Below, piece by piece: positions 42,016-50,973 of a stretch of 51,029 bases of DNA. The stretch's first letter is position 1. Every line of letters begins with the position of its first letter. The position numbers were made by a program, and so were the translations under genes. Origin of the DNA: Desulfovibrio desulfuricans (lineage in GTDB: Bacteria > Desulfobacterota > Desulfovibrionia > Desulfovibrionales > Desulfovibrionaceae); contig NZ_JANFYZ010000018.1 in assembly GCF_024460775.1 (NCBI RefSeq), positions 1-51,029 of the forward strand. The letters run 5' to 3'. The notes beneath the pieces are model-generated. The model had not been told where the DNA came from, made no database searches, and was given only the letters and a program-made list of their open reading frames with translations.

Positions 42016-42504
42016 TTAAATGCCCAGGCGGGCGGTGAGGTCAGGCGGCAGCCAGCCGTGTACCTGGGTCATGAGCGCGTTGAAGTAGGGCAGTGCGCGC
42101 GAATGCTGCATAAAGGGCGCGCCCGCGAAAAATTTTTGCAGAAACAGCAGGGCCAGCGAGCAGAGCAGGACGCCCTTGGCAAGACCGAGCATGCCTCCAG
42201 CCAGTTTGTCTGCCCATGACACAAAGGAGAAGGAAAGTATTTTTTGCAGGATGCGCGCAATAATGGCCACCGAAATGATGACCCCCAGAAAAATGAGCAC
42301 GTATGCCGCAATGATGCGCCATGAGGGATCAGTGATGAGCGTAAGGCGCGGCGCAAGCAGCGGATGGTAATGGTGCGCGGCCCAGAAGCCGCCCAGCAGT
42401 GAAATAAGTCCGGCAACTTCGCCCACAAAACCGTGGATAAAGCCCCGTGTGCCAAAAAATACCAGAACAAGCACTATGATGAGGTCGAAAATATCCTGAC
42501 CCAT
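42016..42504 (-). CDS. CvpA-family membrane protein
   Basis: 162 residues: MGQDIFDLIIVLVLVFFGTRGFIHGFVGEVAGLISLLGG at the start is the CvpA signature, with four membrane segments and a short tail. E. coli CvpA affects colicin V production and envelope homeostasis. The start at 42504 has GGAG five bases upstream; the open frame extends further upstream but is not protein-like. It is 30 bases upstream of mazG on the same strand. Confidence 0.9.
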   Translation of the reverse strand: MGQDIFDLIIVLVLVFFGTRGFIHGFVGEVAGLISLLGGFWAAHHYHPLLAPRLTLITDPSWRIIAAYVLIFLGVIISVAIIARILQKILSFSFVSWADKLAGGMLGLAKGVLLCSLALLFLQKFFAGAPFMQHSRALPYFNALMTQVHGWLPPDLTARLGI

Positions 42505-42731
42505 GCGTTCTCCGTTGCGGCTGTATTGCCCGCATGGCGGGCCGTTGCCGGGAAGGCTTTCGCGCCGAGGCCTTTGACCTGCGGCGGGGCAGAGCATAGC
42601 AGATGCTGACCTGCGGCACAATGTGCCTCGGGGGCTGATTGCCCGCAAGCTGCTGGTCTAGTTGCGGTATGGAACATGAATGACCGGGACGCTGCAAGCA
42701 GGGGGCGCAGTATGTGCGGGGCGGCGGAGCG

Positions 42732-43352
42732 TCAAACAGGGAAGGCAAGCTGTTGCGGCAGACGGGGCAGCAGTTGGGCAATACTGCTGTGGCTGCGCAG
42801 GGCCAGAACCACGCCGGGATCCGGCTCTGCAAAAACATGAGGGTAGTCCACCTCGCCGCACTGGGGATGCACGGTAAAGGCCAGTTGCTCGGGGCCGTCC
42901 GGCAAAAACTGCGCGTCAACGCCGGCGGGCTTGTTGCCCCTCGCGTCCAACCGCAGCCAGACCTGCCGCTCGCTGATCCATACGGCATTGAGGCCGTGCA
43001 GTACCCGGTGGGGATCGTGCTCGTCTTCAAATCCCAGCAACTGGTAGCAGAATCCTGCGGCAATACCGTTGGCGCGCAGCAATGCCGCCAGAAGATGCGC
43101 CTTGGCATAACACAGCCCCTGCCCCACATGCAGAACTTCCGATGCGCTGCATGTAACAGCAGTGCCGCCGCAATCCACCGAGTGAGCAATGCTATCGCGC
43201 ACAAATACAAAAGTTTTTTCAATGAGTTCCAATTCAGATGCGCAGTGCGCGGCAAGGCTGGCGGCCTTGCGCTGCACTGGTGCAGAGCGGAAATCAATGA
43301 TTTCCGACTCGCTCATGCAGGCTTGCGGTGCGGGGGGCTGTTGGTGCATCAT
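42732..43352 (-). CDS. Transglutaminase-like cysteine peptidase-fold protein
   Basis: 206 residues with a transglutaminase core: VGQGLCYAKAHLLAALLRANGI (catalytic Cys), HRVLHGLNAVWI (His), VWLRLDARGN (Asp). These act as peptidases, amidases or isopeptide-forming enzymes. No signal peptide is seen, so it is likely cytoplasmic. The start is taken at ATG 43352, the first of two adjacent ATG codons with AGGG seven bases upstream; a TTG at 43358 also lies in frame. It is isolated between cvpA and the divergent mobA. The substrate is unknown. Confidence 0.85.
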   Translation of the reverse strand: MMHQQPPAPQACMSESEIIDFRSAPVQRKAASLAAHCASELELIEKTFVFVRDSIAHSVDCGGTAVTCSASEVLHVGQGLCYAKAHLLAALLRANGIAAGFCYQLLGFEDEHDPHRVLHGLNAVWISERQVWLRLDARGNKPAGVDAQFLPDGPEQLAFTVHPQCGEVDYPHVFAEPDPGVVLALRSHSSIAQLLPRLPQQLAFPV

Positions 43353-43487
43353 CGCCAAACCCTATCACAGGGGCCTGCGGGGTGCAAAAAAACCAAAGCG
43401 TTCAGCCCCGCAGCGCATTGCCCTTTGCGCGCAGAACACAAACGTGCAGCATCACAGGGCGGAACAATCGGCCGGGCAGGAGGCATG

Positions 43488-44111
43488 ATGGATACATTGC
43501 GGGGCCGCGTGGCAGGCGTTGTGCTGGCGGGGGGGCTTTCCTCGCGCATGGGCCGCGACAAGGCGCTGCTGCGGGTCTATGGCTCGGACAGCCCCGATCT
43601 GCTGGCCCGTACGCACGCTCTGCTTGCCTCCTTGCTGCCGCAGTGCTGGGTGTCGTGCAGGCCGGGGCTTCCCCGAGCCGGGTATCAGTGTATTTTTGAT
43701 GAAAAAAATGACTGTGGCCCAGTAGCGGGGGTGGTCGCGGCCCTGCGCACGGCGCAGGCGCAGGGATTTTCTGCCGTGCTGGCGCTTTCCTGCGACATGC
43801 CCTTTATGGATGCGCCCACCTTGCGCAAACTGCTTGCCGCCCGCGATGCAGCCCCGGCTGATACCCTTGCCACGCTTTACACTGATGCGGCCAGCGGCAG
43901 ACCCGAGGCTCTTTCCGCCGTATACGAAACAGCAGCGCTTCACTGGTTTGAAGATTCGCTGGCCTTCCACGGCGGCAGGCTCAACAGGGTCGTGCCGCTC
44001 GAGCGGCAGTGCCGTTTGCCCTATGGCCCGGAAGAAGCCCGCCCGTTTTTCAATTTGAACCACCCCGATGACCTGCAAAGGGCGCTGGATATTCTGGACG
44101 CTTCCCATTAG
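43488..44111 (+). CDS. mobA: Molybdenum cofactor guanylyltransferase (MobA)
   Basis: 207 residues. AGVVLAGGLSSRMGRDKALL is the nucleotide-binding signature of MobA, followed by FDEKNDCGPVAGVVAALRTA and LALSCDMPFMDAPTLRKLL. MobA joins GMP to Mo-molybdopterin to make the MGD cofactor, which formate dehydrogenases need as bis-MGD. The AGGAGG site (43478-43483) is very close to the first ATG (43485), so the second ATG (43488) is preferred. It lies upstream of the FmdE-MoeA fusion and 4 kb upstream of fdhA, consistent with a cofactor-enzyme cluster. Confidence 0.9.
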   Translation: MDTLRGRVAGVVLAGGLSSRMGRDKALLRVYGSDSPDLLARTHALLASLLPQCWVSCRPGLPRAGYQCIFDEKNDCGPVAGVVAALRTAQAQGFSAVLALSCDMPFMDAPTLRKLLAARDAAPADTLATLYTDAASGRPEALSAVYETAALHWFEDSLAFHGGRLNRVVPLERQCRLPYGPEEARPFFNLNHPDDLQRALDILDASH

Positions 44112-44297
44112 TCTCTCTTTACCAGTTCACGGTCATCTAAGTAATCGTGATTATCCGGCGGAATCTGAGTTGCCGCCAACCAATATTTGCTACCCGGCGC
44201 GGCTGCGCGTCTGCCCGGGCGAGCGGAGAAAACGCGCGTGAAAACACTGCCGCAGCACATGGCTTTATTCAGCCCGCTGCGGTGATTTGGAGCAAAC

Positions 44298-45992
44298 ATG
44301 GATATTGGGGCTTACACGTTTAAGGAATTTCATCGCCTTGCCGAGAATTTTCATGGTTATGCCGCACCGGGCCTGCTTGTGGGCGGCTATATGGTGGAGC
44401 TTGCCAAACGCCATCTGCCCGAGGGCACACTGTTTGAGGCCGTGGTGGAATCGGGCAAGTGCCTGCCTGACGCGGTGCAGTTGCTCACCCTGTGCAGCAT
44501 CGGCAACAACTGGATGAAGATTCACAATCTGGGCCGCTACGCTGTGTCGCTGTTTGACAAGCACACTGGCGAGGGCGTGCGCGTGAGCCTGGATCCTGTA
44601 AAGATGGCTGCCTATCCCGAACTCAAGGCCTGGTTCTTTAAGGAAAAGGCCAAAAAAGATCAGGATATCGATCTGCTGGAATCAGAAATTGAAGCCGCGG
44701 GCGACAGCATCTGCAAGGTGGAGCCCATCACGGTCAAGCGGCGGTTTATGGGCCACAAGCACATGACGCGCATTCTGTGCTGCCCCGTGTGCGGCGAGGC
44801 CTACCCGGTGGAAGACGGCCCCGTGTGCCGTGGCTGCCAGGGCGAGGCCCCCTATGTGCTGGCGCGGCGCGAGCTTAAGGAAGACTGTCAGGCCCTTGCC
44901 GCAGAGCACCACAAGGCCGCAACGGGCGTTCGTGTTGTGCCTGTGGAAGAAGCCGTGGGCAAAACCGTGGCGCACGACATGACCCGCATTGACCCCGGTC
45001 AGTTCAAGGGGCCGGAATTCAAGGCCGGGCAGCGCATTTCTGTGGGCGATATCTGCCGATTGCAGCAGATGGGCCGCTTCCATGTGGCCATTACAGATGA
45101 TGCCCCGGCCAGCGCGCAGCTATCGCCCGAGGATCCCCGTGCTCTTGTGCACGAAAATGAAGTGGCGGAAATCTTTGCGCGCCGCATGGCTGGCGAAGGC
45201 GTTACCTACGAACTGCCGCCCCATGAAGGCAAGATAGATTTCAAGGCTGCCTGTAACGGACTTTTCTGCGTGGATGTGGAGCGCATGACGCGGTTCAATC
45301 TGGTGCCCGAGGTCATGGTGGCTTCTCGTCAGGATGGAACCCTGGTCAAGCAGGGCGGCCCGCTTTGCGGCACCCGCGCCATCCCGCTCCACATTACGCG
45401 CGAGCGGCTTGGTCAGGCGCTGGAAGCGCTGGAAGGCGGGCCTCTGTTCCGCGTGTTGCCCCTGCGCAAAGCCCGCGTGGGCATTCTTGTGACCGGAACC
45501 GAAGTTTTTCAGGGAATTATTGAAGACAAGTTCATCCCTGTCATCACCGCCAAGGTCAGCATGTTGGACTGCACCGTGGTGCGCACCGACATCGTACCGG
45601 ACGACAAAGCCATGATGCAGGCCTCCGTGGCCGCCATGCGCGAGGCCGGGGCCGACCTGCTGATCACCACGGGCGGCCTTTCGGTTGACCCGGACGACGT
45701 GACCCGTCAGGCCCTTGTAGAAGCAGGGCTGACAGATGTGCTGCACGGTGTGCCCATCCTGCCCGGCACCATGAGCCTTATGGGCCGCATCCCCGGCCCG
45801 CAGGGGGATATGCAGGTGCTGGGCGTGCCCGCCTGCGCCCTGTATTTTAAAACAACCTTCCTTGATCTGGTGCTGCCGCGCATGCTGGCCGGCCGAGGCC
45901 TGACCCGCGCCGAGGCGGCCCGCATGGGCGAGGGCGGCTACTGCCTGGCATGCCACACCTGCACCTATCCCAAGTGCTGGTTCGGCAAATAA
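44298..45992 (+). CDS. FmdE-MoeA fusion protein
   Basis: 564 residues. Residues about 1-180 match FmdE of formylmethanofuran dehydrogenase operons: FKEFHRLAENFHGYAAPGLLVGGYM, the conserved CLPDAVQLLTLCSIGNNWMK, then a zinc-ribbon CCPVCGEAYPVEDGPVCRGC (about 158-177). The C-terminal half is a MoeA/MPT-binding domain: VVPVEEAVGKTVAHDMTRI, GILVTGTEVFQ, and LLITTGGLSVDPDDVTRQAL with the MoeA-type TGG loop. The last residues are CLACHTCTYPKCWFGK, a Cys-rich motif of four Cys. A role in molybdenum or tungsten insertion, or in delivering cofactor to formate dehydrogenase, is likely by context but not shown. GGAG six bases upstream fixes the start. Confidence 0.88.
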   Translation: MDIGAYTFKEFHRLAENFHGYAAPGLLVGGYMVELAKRHLPEGTLFEAVVESGKCLPDAVQLLTLCSIGNNWMKIHNLGRYAVSLFDKHTGEGVRVSLDPVKMAAYPELKAWFFKEKAKKDQDIDLLESEIEAAGDSICKVEPITVKRRFMGHKHMTRILCCPVCGEAYPVEDGPVCRGCQGEAPYVLARRELKEDCQALAAEHHKAATGVRVVPVEEAVGKTVAHDMTRIDPGQFKGPEFKAGQRISVGDICRLQQMGRFHVAITDDAPASAQLSPEDPRALVHENEVAEIFARRMAGEGVTYELPPHEGKIDFKAACNGLFCVDVERMTRFNLVPEVMVASRQDGTLVKQGGPLCGTRAIPLHITRERLGQALEALEGGPLFRVLPLRKARVGILVTGTEVFQGIIEDKFIPVITAKVSMLDCTVVRTDIVPDDKAMMQASVAAMREAGADLLITTGGLSVDPDDVTRQALVEAGLTDVLHGVPILPGTMSLMGRIPGPQGDMQVLGVPACALYFKTTFLDLVLPRMLAGRGLTRAEAARMGEGGYCLACHTCTYPKCWFGK

Positions 45993-46030
45993 TACTGCGT
46001 CTTGTGCAAAGGCGGACATGCCTTTTTTGC

Positions 46031-46067
46031 GGAGGCTCCGAATTTTTTTTCGGGGCCTCCATTTTTA
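46031..46067 (+). terminator. Terminator after the FmdE-MoeA gene
   Basis: GGAGGCTCCGAA (46031-46042) pairs with TTCGGGGCCTCC (46049-46060) with one mismatch, and ATTTTTAT follows. Confidence 0.85.
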
Positions 46068-46147
46068 TGTGTCGCCATCGGCTGCACATGCAGAGAGCGT
46101 GGAGCCATGCCCAAGTTTGTTGACGAAGCTGAAATTGACGGCTACTT

Positions 46148-46170
46148 AATAGACCGACCGTCGGTCTATT
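46148..46170. promoter_or_regulatory. TetR operator: perfect 10-bp inverted repeat
   Basis: AATAGACCGA (46148-46157), CCG spacer, TCGGTCTATT (46161-46170): a perfect palindrome 19 bases before the tetR start. This is the layout of an autoregulatory TetR-family operator. Confidence 0.8.
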
Positions 46171-46188
46171 GATAAAGAGAGGGAGCAT

Positions 46189-46839
46189 ATGCGCATCATC
46201 AAAGAACATGGCGAGCGTAGAACTGAAATCATCGACGCTGCCGAAAACCTGTTTGCAGCAAAGGGCTACGCCGGCACTGCCATCAGCGATATTCTTGAAG
46301 CCCTGAATATCGCCAAGGGCACGTTTTATCATTACTTTGCCTCAAAAGAAGCGCTTATGGACGCCGTAATCGAGCGATACATTGATGCGGAAATGGCGGT
46401 GGCGCAGGCTGTTGCGGACGATCCGAAGATATCGGCTCATGAAAAAATGTTTGGCATTCTCACAGATGCGGGGCGAGACAACGAGCGCGGTGACCGCCTG
46501 GAAAAAGAAGCCAGTGCCGTGGGCAATGCGGATATGCACCAGCGCACAATGGCATCCATTGTCTTGCGGCTTTCGCCAATTTTGGAGGGTGTTGTCCGGC
46601 AGGGAATGCGCGAGGGCACGTTCAACACTGCATATCCCAAGGAATGCATGGAGATTTTGCTTGCCGCGTCAGAATTTATTCTGCACGGCTCGGCATTTGC
46701 GTGGAGTAGCGCCGAGCGACTGCAAAAGGCCAGGGCTCTTGCCTGGATGGCGGAAAAAGTCCTTGGCGTGGAAGAAGGCCGGTTCAGCTATCTTTATAAA
46801 CGGTATGAAGGGGATGGAGGCTGCTGTGATCAATGCTGA
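46189..46839 (+). CDS. TetR/AcrR-family transcriptional regulator
   Basis: 216 residues. The N-terminal HTH is ENLFAAKGYAGTAISDILE to IAKGTFYHYFASKEALMDAV, the standard TetR pattern. The C-terminal ligand domain is not assignable. GAGAGGGAG precedes the ATG. A perfect palindrome lies upstream and is probably bound by the protein. Its stop overlaps the nucleotidyltransferase gene, which starts inside the last codons, so the two are co-translated. Whether it also controls fdhA or the FmdE-MoeA gene cannot be told. Confidence 0.93.
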   Translation: MRIIKEHGERRTEIIDAAENLFAAKGYAGTAISDILEALNIAKGTFYHYFASKEALMDAVIERYIDAEMAVAQAVADDPKISAHEKMFGILTDAGRDNERGDRLEKEASAVGNADMHQRTMASIVLRLSPILEGVVRQGMREGTFNTAYPKECMEILLAASEFILHGSAFAWSSAERLQKARALAWMAEKVLGVEEGRFSYLYKRYEGDGGCCDQC

Positions 46840-47500
46840 AACATGGATGGCAGACCTCTTGCCGCAATTGCAGCAGACCTTTGGTGCGCGCCTGCGATAT
46901 CTTGGGCTGCAGGGCAGCTACCGCCGGGGCGAAGCCACTGAAGCCAGCGATATTGATGTGGTTGTGCTGCTGGATGTTGTGGCCCTGGAGGATCTTGATG
47001 TTTACCGGGCCATTGTCCGCGCCATGCCGGAGGGGCAAAAAGCCTGCGGATTTATTGGCGGTGCTGGGGATATATTCCATTGGCCGCGTCATGAACTTTT
47101 TGCATTCCAGAAGGACACAGAAGACTGGTTTGGCAAGCTGGAGGATTTCCTCCCCGTCATTACGGATGAAGACGCCGAGGACAGCGCAAAAATCGGCGCA
47201 GCCGGGCTTGTTCACCTTCTTACGCACACGTATTTGTATGCGGATGCGGAGACCAGAACCCTTGTTTTGAAAGACGCCTATAAAGCAGCTTTTTTTGTCA
47301 TGCTGGTGCGGCGCTACCTGGCCTCTGGCGTGTTCTGCCGCAACAAAAAAGAACTGCTGACGGGCCTCGAAGGCTCGGAGAAAGATATCATTGCGGCTGG
47401 GCTTGACCTCCCCCTCTGGCTTGCTGCCCACACCGAAAGGCAGTGCTACGACACGCTGCTGCGCTGGTGCAAAGATGTTTTGCAGGGGCGCAGCCTTTGA
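46826..47500 (+). CDS. Nucleotidyltransferase (pol-beta/KNTase-type)
   Basis: 224 residues. LGLQGSYRRGEATEASDIDVVVLLD carries the GS...SDID metal-binding pattern of the DNA-polymerase-beta-type nucleotidyltransferase fold. The rest is helical (FFVMLVRRYLASGVFCRNKKELL). This fold is found in antibiotic-modifying adenylyltransferases and toxin-antitoxin MNT proteins; here the partner is a TetR gene and not an HEPN gene, so a drug or small-molecule adenylyltransferase controlled by that regulator is an inference. The GTG start at 46826 is chosen because GGAGG lies five bases upstream; an ATG at 46814 is also in frame. Confidence 0.8.
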   Translation: MINAETWMADLLPQLQQTFGARLRYLGLQGSYRRGEATEASDIDVVVLLDVVALEDLDVYRAIVRAMPEGQKACGFIGGAGDIFHWPRHELFAFQKDTEDWFGKLEDFLPVITDEDAEDSAKIGAAGLVHLLTHTYLYADAETRTLVLKDAYKAAFFVMLVRRYLASGVFCRNKKELLTGLEGSEKDIIAAGLDLPLWLAAHTERQCYDTLLRWCKDVLQGRSL

Positions 47501-47543
47501 GTTCCTGCCTGAATTGGCGCGTTTTTTTATGACGGTTTTTTGT

Positions 47544-47573
47544 AAACCACCTGGCTGATGCAGGTGGTTTTTT
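47544..47573 (+). terminator. Terminator after the nucleotidyltransferase gene
   Basis: AAACCACCTG (47544-47553) pairs with CAGGTGGTTT (47561-47570), followed by further T residues. Confidence 0.85.
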
Positions 47574-47687
47574 ATGCAATAGGCTATCTGGTGACTGGAG
47601 AAATCGTAATTTTTCAAGAAAAAAGTATAATTATTTCAGCAAGAGTCAGGGGAAATATATCAACCAATTTGTGCTGTTTGTGTGTAC

Positions 47688-47742
47688 AATTCTATCAATT
47701 ATAGTGTTCCATCACTGTGAAATGGCATGCAAAATTCTATCA
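47688..47742 (+). promoter_or_regulatory. Direct repeats upstream of fdhA
   Basis: AATTCTATCA occurs at 47688-47697 and again at 47733-47742, 45 bases apart start to start, about four helical turns. Equal-face spacing suggests binding sites for a regulator of fdhA. The regulator is not known. Confidence 0.4.
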
Positions 47743-47930
47743 TTGGGAAAATACTCACAAATAAGGTCGGTTCCCTTTAAAAAAATGTAAGTATCTTGCG
47801 ATATCACGTTTTTTCAACTATGGTGAAAACAAATCTCCATCTTGTTAGTTGACGCAGTTCAGAGGCGTCTTGTTCAACGCAGGAGTTCTGACCTTGCGTT
47901 GCGTGATTGGCCTAAAAAAGGAGTGTCATC

Positions 47931-50900
47931 ATGAAAAGCACCCGGAGGAGCTTCCTCAAGGGCGTCGGTGCAGGAGTTCTCTGCCTCACATTGGGGCAGC
48001 TGGGCTTCGACCTGGGCGAGGCCCAGGCTTACGCCGTAAAACTCAAGATAGAAGGCGCCAAGGAAGTCATCAGCGTCTGCCCCTTCTGTTCGGTCTGCTG
48101 TCAGGTCATAGCCTATGTGCGTGACGGCAAGCTTGTTTCCACAGAGGGCGACCCGGACTTTCCCGTTAACGAAGGCGCGCTCTGCGCCAAGGGCGCGGCG
48201 CTCTTCAGCATGTACACCAATGATCACCGCCTGAAAAAGCCGCTTTACCGCGCGCCCAACAGCGATCACTGGGTGGAAAAAGACTGGGACTGGACCCTGG
48301 CCCAGATCGCCCGCCGGGTTAAAGACACCCGCGACAAGGATTTTATCCTCAAGAATGCCAAGGGGCAGACGGTCAACCGTCTTGATTCCATCTTCTGGAT
48401 GGGAACCTCGCACGCCTCCAACGAAGAATGCGCTGTCATTCACCAAGCAATACGCGGCCTGGGTGTTGTCCATATGGACCACCAGGCACGGGTCTGACAC
48501 AGCCCCACTGTTGCGGCTCTGGCAGAGTCGTTCGGACGCGGTGCAATGACGAACCACTGGATCGATATCAAGAATAGCGATGCAGTGCTTATTATCGGCA
48601 GCAATGCCGCTGAACATCATCCTGTCGCCTTTAAGTGGGTCATGCGGGCCAAGGACAACGGGGCCGTGCTTATGCACGTTGACCCCAAGTTCTCGCGCAC
48701 GTCCGCCCGTTGCGACTTCCACGTGCCTCTGCGCTCGGGTACGGATATTCCCTTCCTGGGTGGTATGCTCAACTACATTCTGGAAAACAAGCTGTACTTC
48801 AAGGACTACGTTGAAAAGTACACCAACGCCGCCTTTGTGGTGGGCAAGGATTACGCTTTCAACGACGGCCTTTTCAGCGGCTATGATCCTGCCACGCGCA
48901 CATACGACAAAAAGACGTGGGTGCTGGAAATGGGGCCTGACGGCAAGCCTGTGCTCGATCCCACCTTCCAGAACGAGCGCTGCGTCATCAACATGATGCG
49001 CCAGCACTATTCCCGCTACACGCTTAAAAACGTTTCTGACGTTACGGGCGTTTCGCAGGAAAATCTGCTCAAGGTCTACAAGGCCTTCTGCGCCACTGGC
49101 GGCCCCGACAAGGCTGGCACCATCATGTACGCTCTGGGCTGGACACAGCACACCGTGGGCGTGCAGAACATCCGTCTTTCCTCGCTGATCCAGCTCCTGC
49201 TGGGCAATATCGGCGTGGCTGGCGGCGGCATTAACGCCCTGCGCGGCGAACCCAATGTGCAGGGTTCCACGGACCATGCCCTGCTGTACAACAACCTGCC
49301 CGGCTACCACGGAACCCCTCGCGCCCCGTGGCAGACCCTGGCCGACTACAACAAGGCCAACACCCCTGTCACCAAGCTGCCCAACAGCGCCAACTGGTGG
49401 AGCAACAGGCCCAAGTATATCGCCAGCCTGCTCAAGGGCTGGTTTGGCGATGAAGCCACGCCTGAAAACGACTTCTGCTATGACCTGCTGGCCAAGCTGG
49501 AGCCGAATGAAGACTGCTCGTACATGTTTGCCATGGATAAACTCTATCAGGGCAAGATGCGGGGTGGTTTCATTTTTGGCGTGAACCCCATGAACAGCTT
49601 CCCCAACACCAACAAGATGCGGGCCGCTCTGGACAAGCTGGACTGGCTCGTGTGTTCTGAGCTGCACAATTCGGAAACCACGGACAACTGGAAGCGCCCC
49701 GGTGTGGACCCCAAGGCCTGCAAGACCGAAGTGTTCCTTTTACCCTCGGCTCACCGTATTGAAAAGGAAGGCACCATCAGCAACAGCGGCCGCTGGTTGC
49801 AGTGGTTCGATCAGGGCGTAAAGCCCGGCGGCGAAGCACGCAACTTTGCGGACATCGTTGTGCCCCTGTTCAACCAGATACGCGATCTCTACAAGACCGA
49901 AGGCGGCGTCTTGCCCGAGCCCATCCTCAAGATGAACTGGCCGGACAAGTACGACGCTTCTGACTGGGCGCGCCGCATCAACGGTTTCTTCTGGGCTGAT
50001 GCCAAGGTGGGCGACAAGCAGTACAAACGCGGCCAGCTCGTGCCTGCTTTTGCGGCGCTTAAGGACGACGGTACGACCTCGTCGCTCAACTGGATCTACA
50101 CAGGCAGCTGGACAGAAGAAGAAGGCAACAAGTCCAAACGCCGTAATACCAGCCAGACGCCCATGCAGGCCAACATTGGTCTGTTCCCCAACTGGTCGTG
50201 GTGCTGGCCGGTGAACCGTCGCATTCTGTATAACCGCGCTTCTGTGGATGTGAACGGCAAGCCGTTCAATCCCAAGAAGGCAGTTATTGAATGGGACGGC
50301 GCCAAGTGGGTGGGCGACGTGCCCGACGGCCCCTGGCCGCCCATGGCCAATGAGGGCGGCAAGCTGCCCTTCATCATGGTGAAGGACGGTCACTCCCAGT
50401 TCTTCGGCCCCGGCCCCGCCGACGGTCCCTTCCCCGAACACTACGAACCCGCGGAAACGCCTCTGGCCAGCCATCCGTTCTCAAGGCAGTTGAGCAGCCC
50501 GGTGTACAAGTTCCATACCTCCGATATGGACAAGATCGCCGCGCCCGCTGACCCCAACTACCCCTATGTGCTGACCACCTACAGCCTCACCGAACACTGG
50601 TGCGGCGGCGGCGAAACGCGCAATGTGCCCAACCTGCTCGAAACCGAGCCTCAGCTCTATGTGGAAATGAGCCCAGAGCTGGCCAAGGAAAAAGGCATCA
50701 AGAACGGCGATGGCGTCCTTCTTGAGAGCATTCGCGGTACCTGCGAGGCCATCGCCATGGTGACGGTGCGCATTCGTCCCTTTACGGTTATGGGCAGAAC
50801 GATCCACCTTGTGGGTATGCCCTTTGCCTTTGGCTGGACAACGCCCAAATGCGGCGATTCCACCAACAGGCTGACTGTTAGTGCGTTTGACCCCAACACC

Positions 50901-50969
50901 ACCATTCCTGAATCCAAGGCCTGCTGCGTCAATCTGCGTAAGGCCGACAAGCTGACCGAAATAGGCTAA
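47931..50969 (+). CDS. fdhA: Selenocysteine-containing formate dehydrogenase alpha subunit (Tat-exported)
   Basis: 1012 residues when the in-frame TGA at 48495-48497 is read as selenocysteine (residue 189, followed by His190). The N-terminus MKSTRRSFLKGVGAG is a twin-arginine signal. A [4Fe-4S] cluster is bound by CPFCSVCC and ALCAKGA (C50, C53, C57, C85). The rest is a bis-MGD molybdo/tungsto-oxidoreductase: GTSHASNEECAVIHQ before the Sec, SNAAEHHPVAFKWVMRA and HTVGVQNIRLSSLIQLLLGN after, and a C-terminal MGD domain (VLTTYSLTEHWCGGGETRN). The enzyme oxidises formate in the periplasm, normally with an FeS beta subunit; that gene is expected right of the contig end. AGGAG eight bases upstream supports the start. 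The base composition is normal and both halves are intact, so this is not a pseudogene. Confidence 0.96.
48495..48497 (+). other. Selenocysteine UGA codon
   Basis: TGA lies in frame between VDHQARV-like MDHQARV and HSPTVAALAES, the position of the active-site Sec in Desulfovibrio formate dehydrogenases. Reading through it joins the two halves without a gap. Confidence 0.95.
48508..48525 (+). promoter_or_regulatory. Candidate bacterial SECIS hairpin
   Basis: CTGTT (48508-48512) pairs with GGCAG (48521-48525) with two wobble pairs, giving an apical loop GCGGCTCT. It lies 11 bases after the UGA, as expected for a bacterial SECIS bound by SelB, and the loop is similar in layout to that of E. coli fdhF. 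Confidence 0.65.
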
Positions 50970-50973
50970 CGAG

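Larger units (their letters stand above)
47501..47930. other. AT-rich regulatory region before fdhA
   Basis: 430 bases, AT-rich. A terminator (47544-47573) ends the preceding gene. The rest holds direct repeats (47688-47742), an inverted TCAC-T-GTGA motif near 47712, and the ribosome binding site AGGAG before fdhA. No gene is seen. Confidence 0.6.

Noticed and set aside
44112..44297. Molybdenum-cofactor riboswitch before the FmdE-MoeA gene
   Set aside because: Only a small GGCGG/CCGCC hairpin is seen; the conserved Moco RNA core is not recognisable.
48495..48497. Formate dehydrogenase as a pseudogene split by a stop codon
   Set aside because: The stop is the expected selenocysteine codon, flanks are intact and a SECIS-like hairpin follows.
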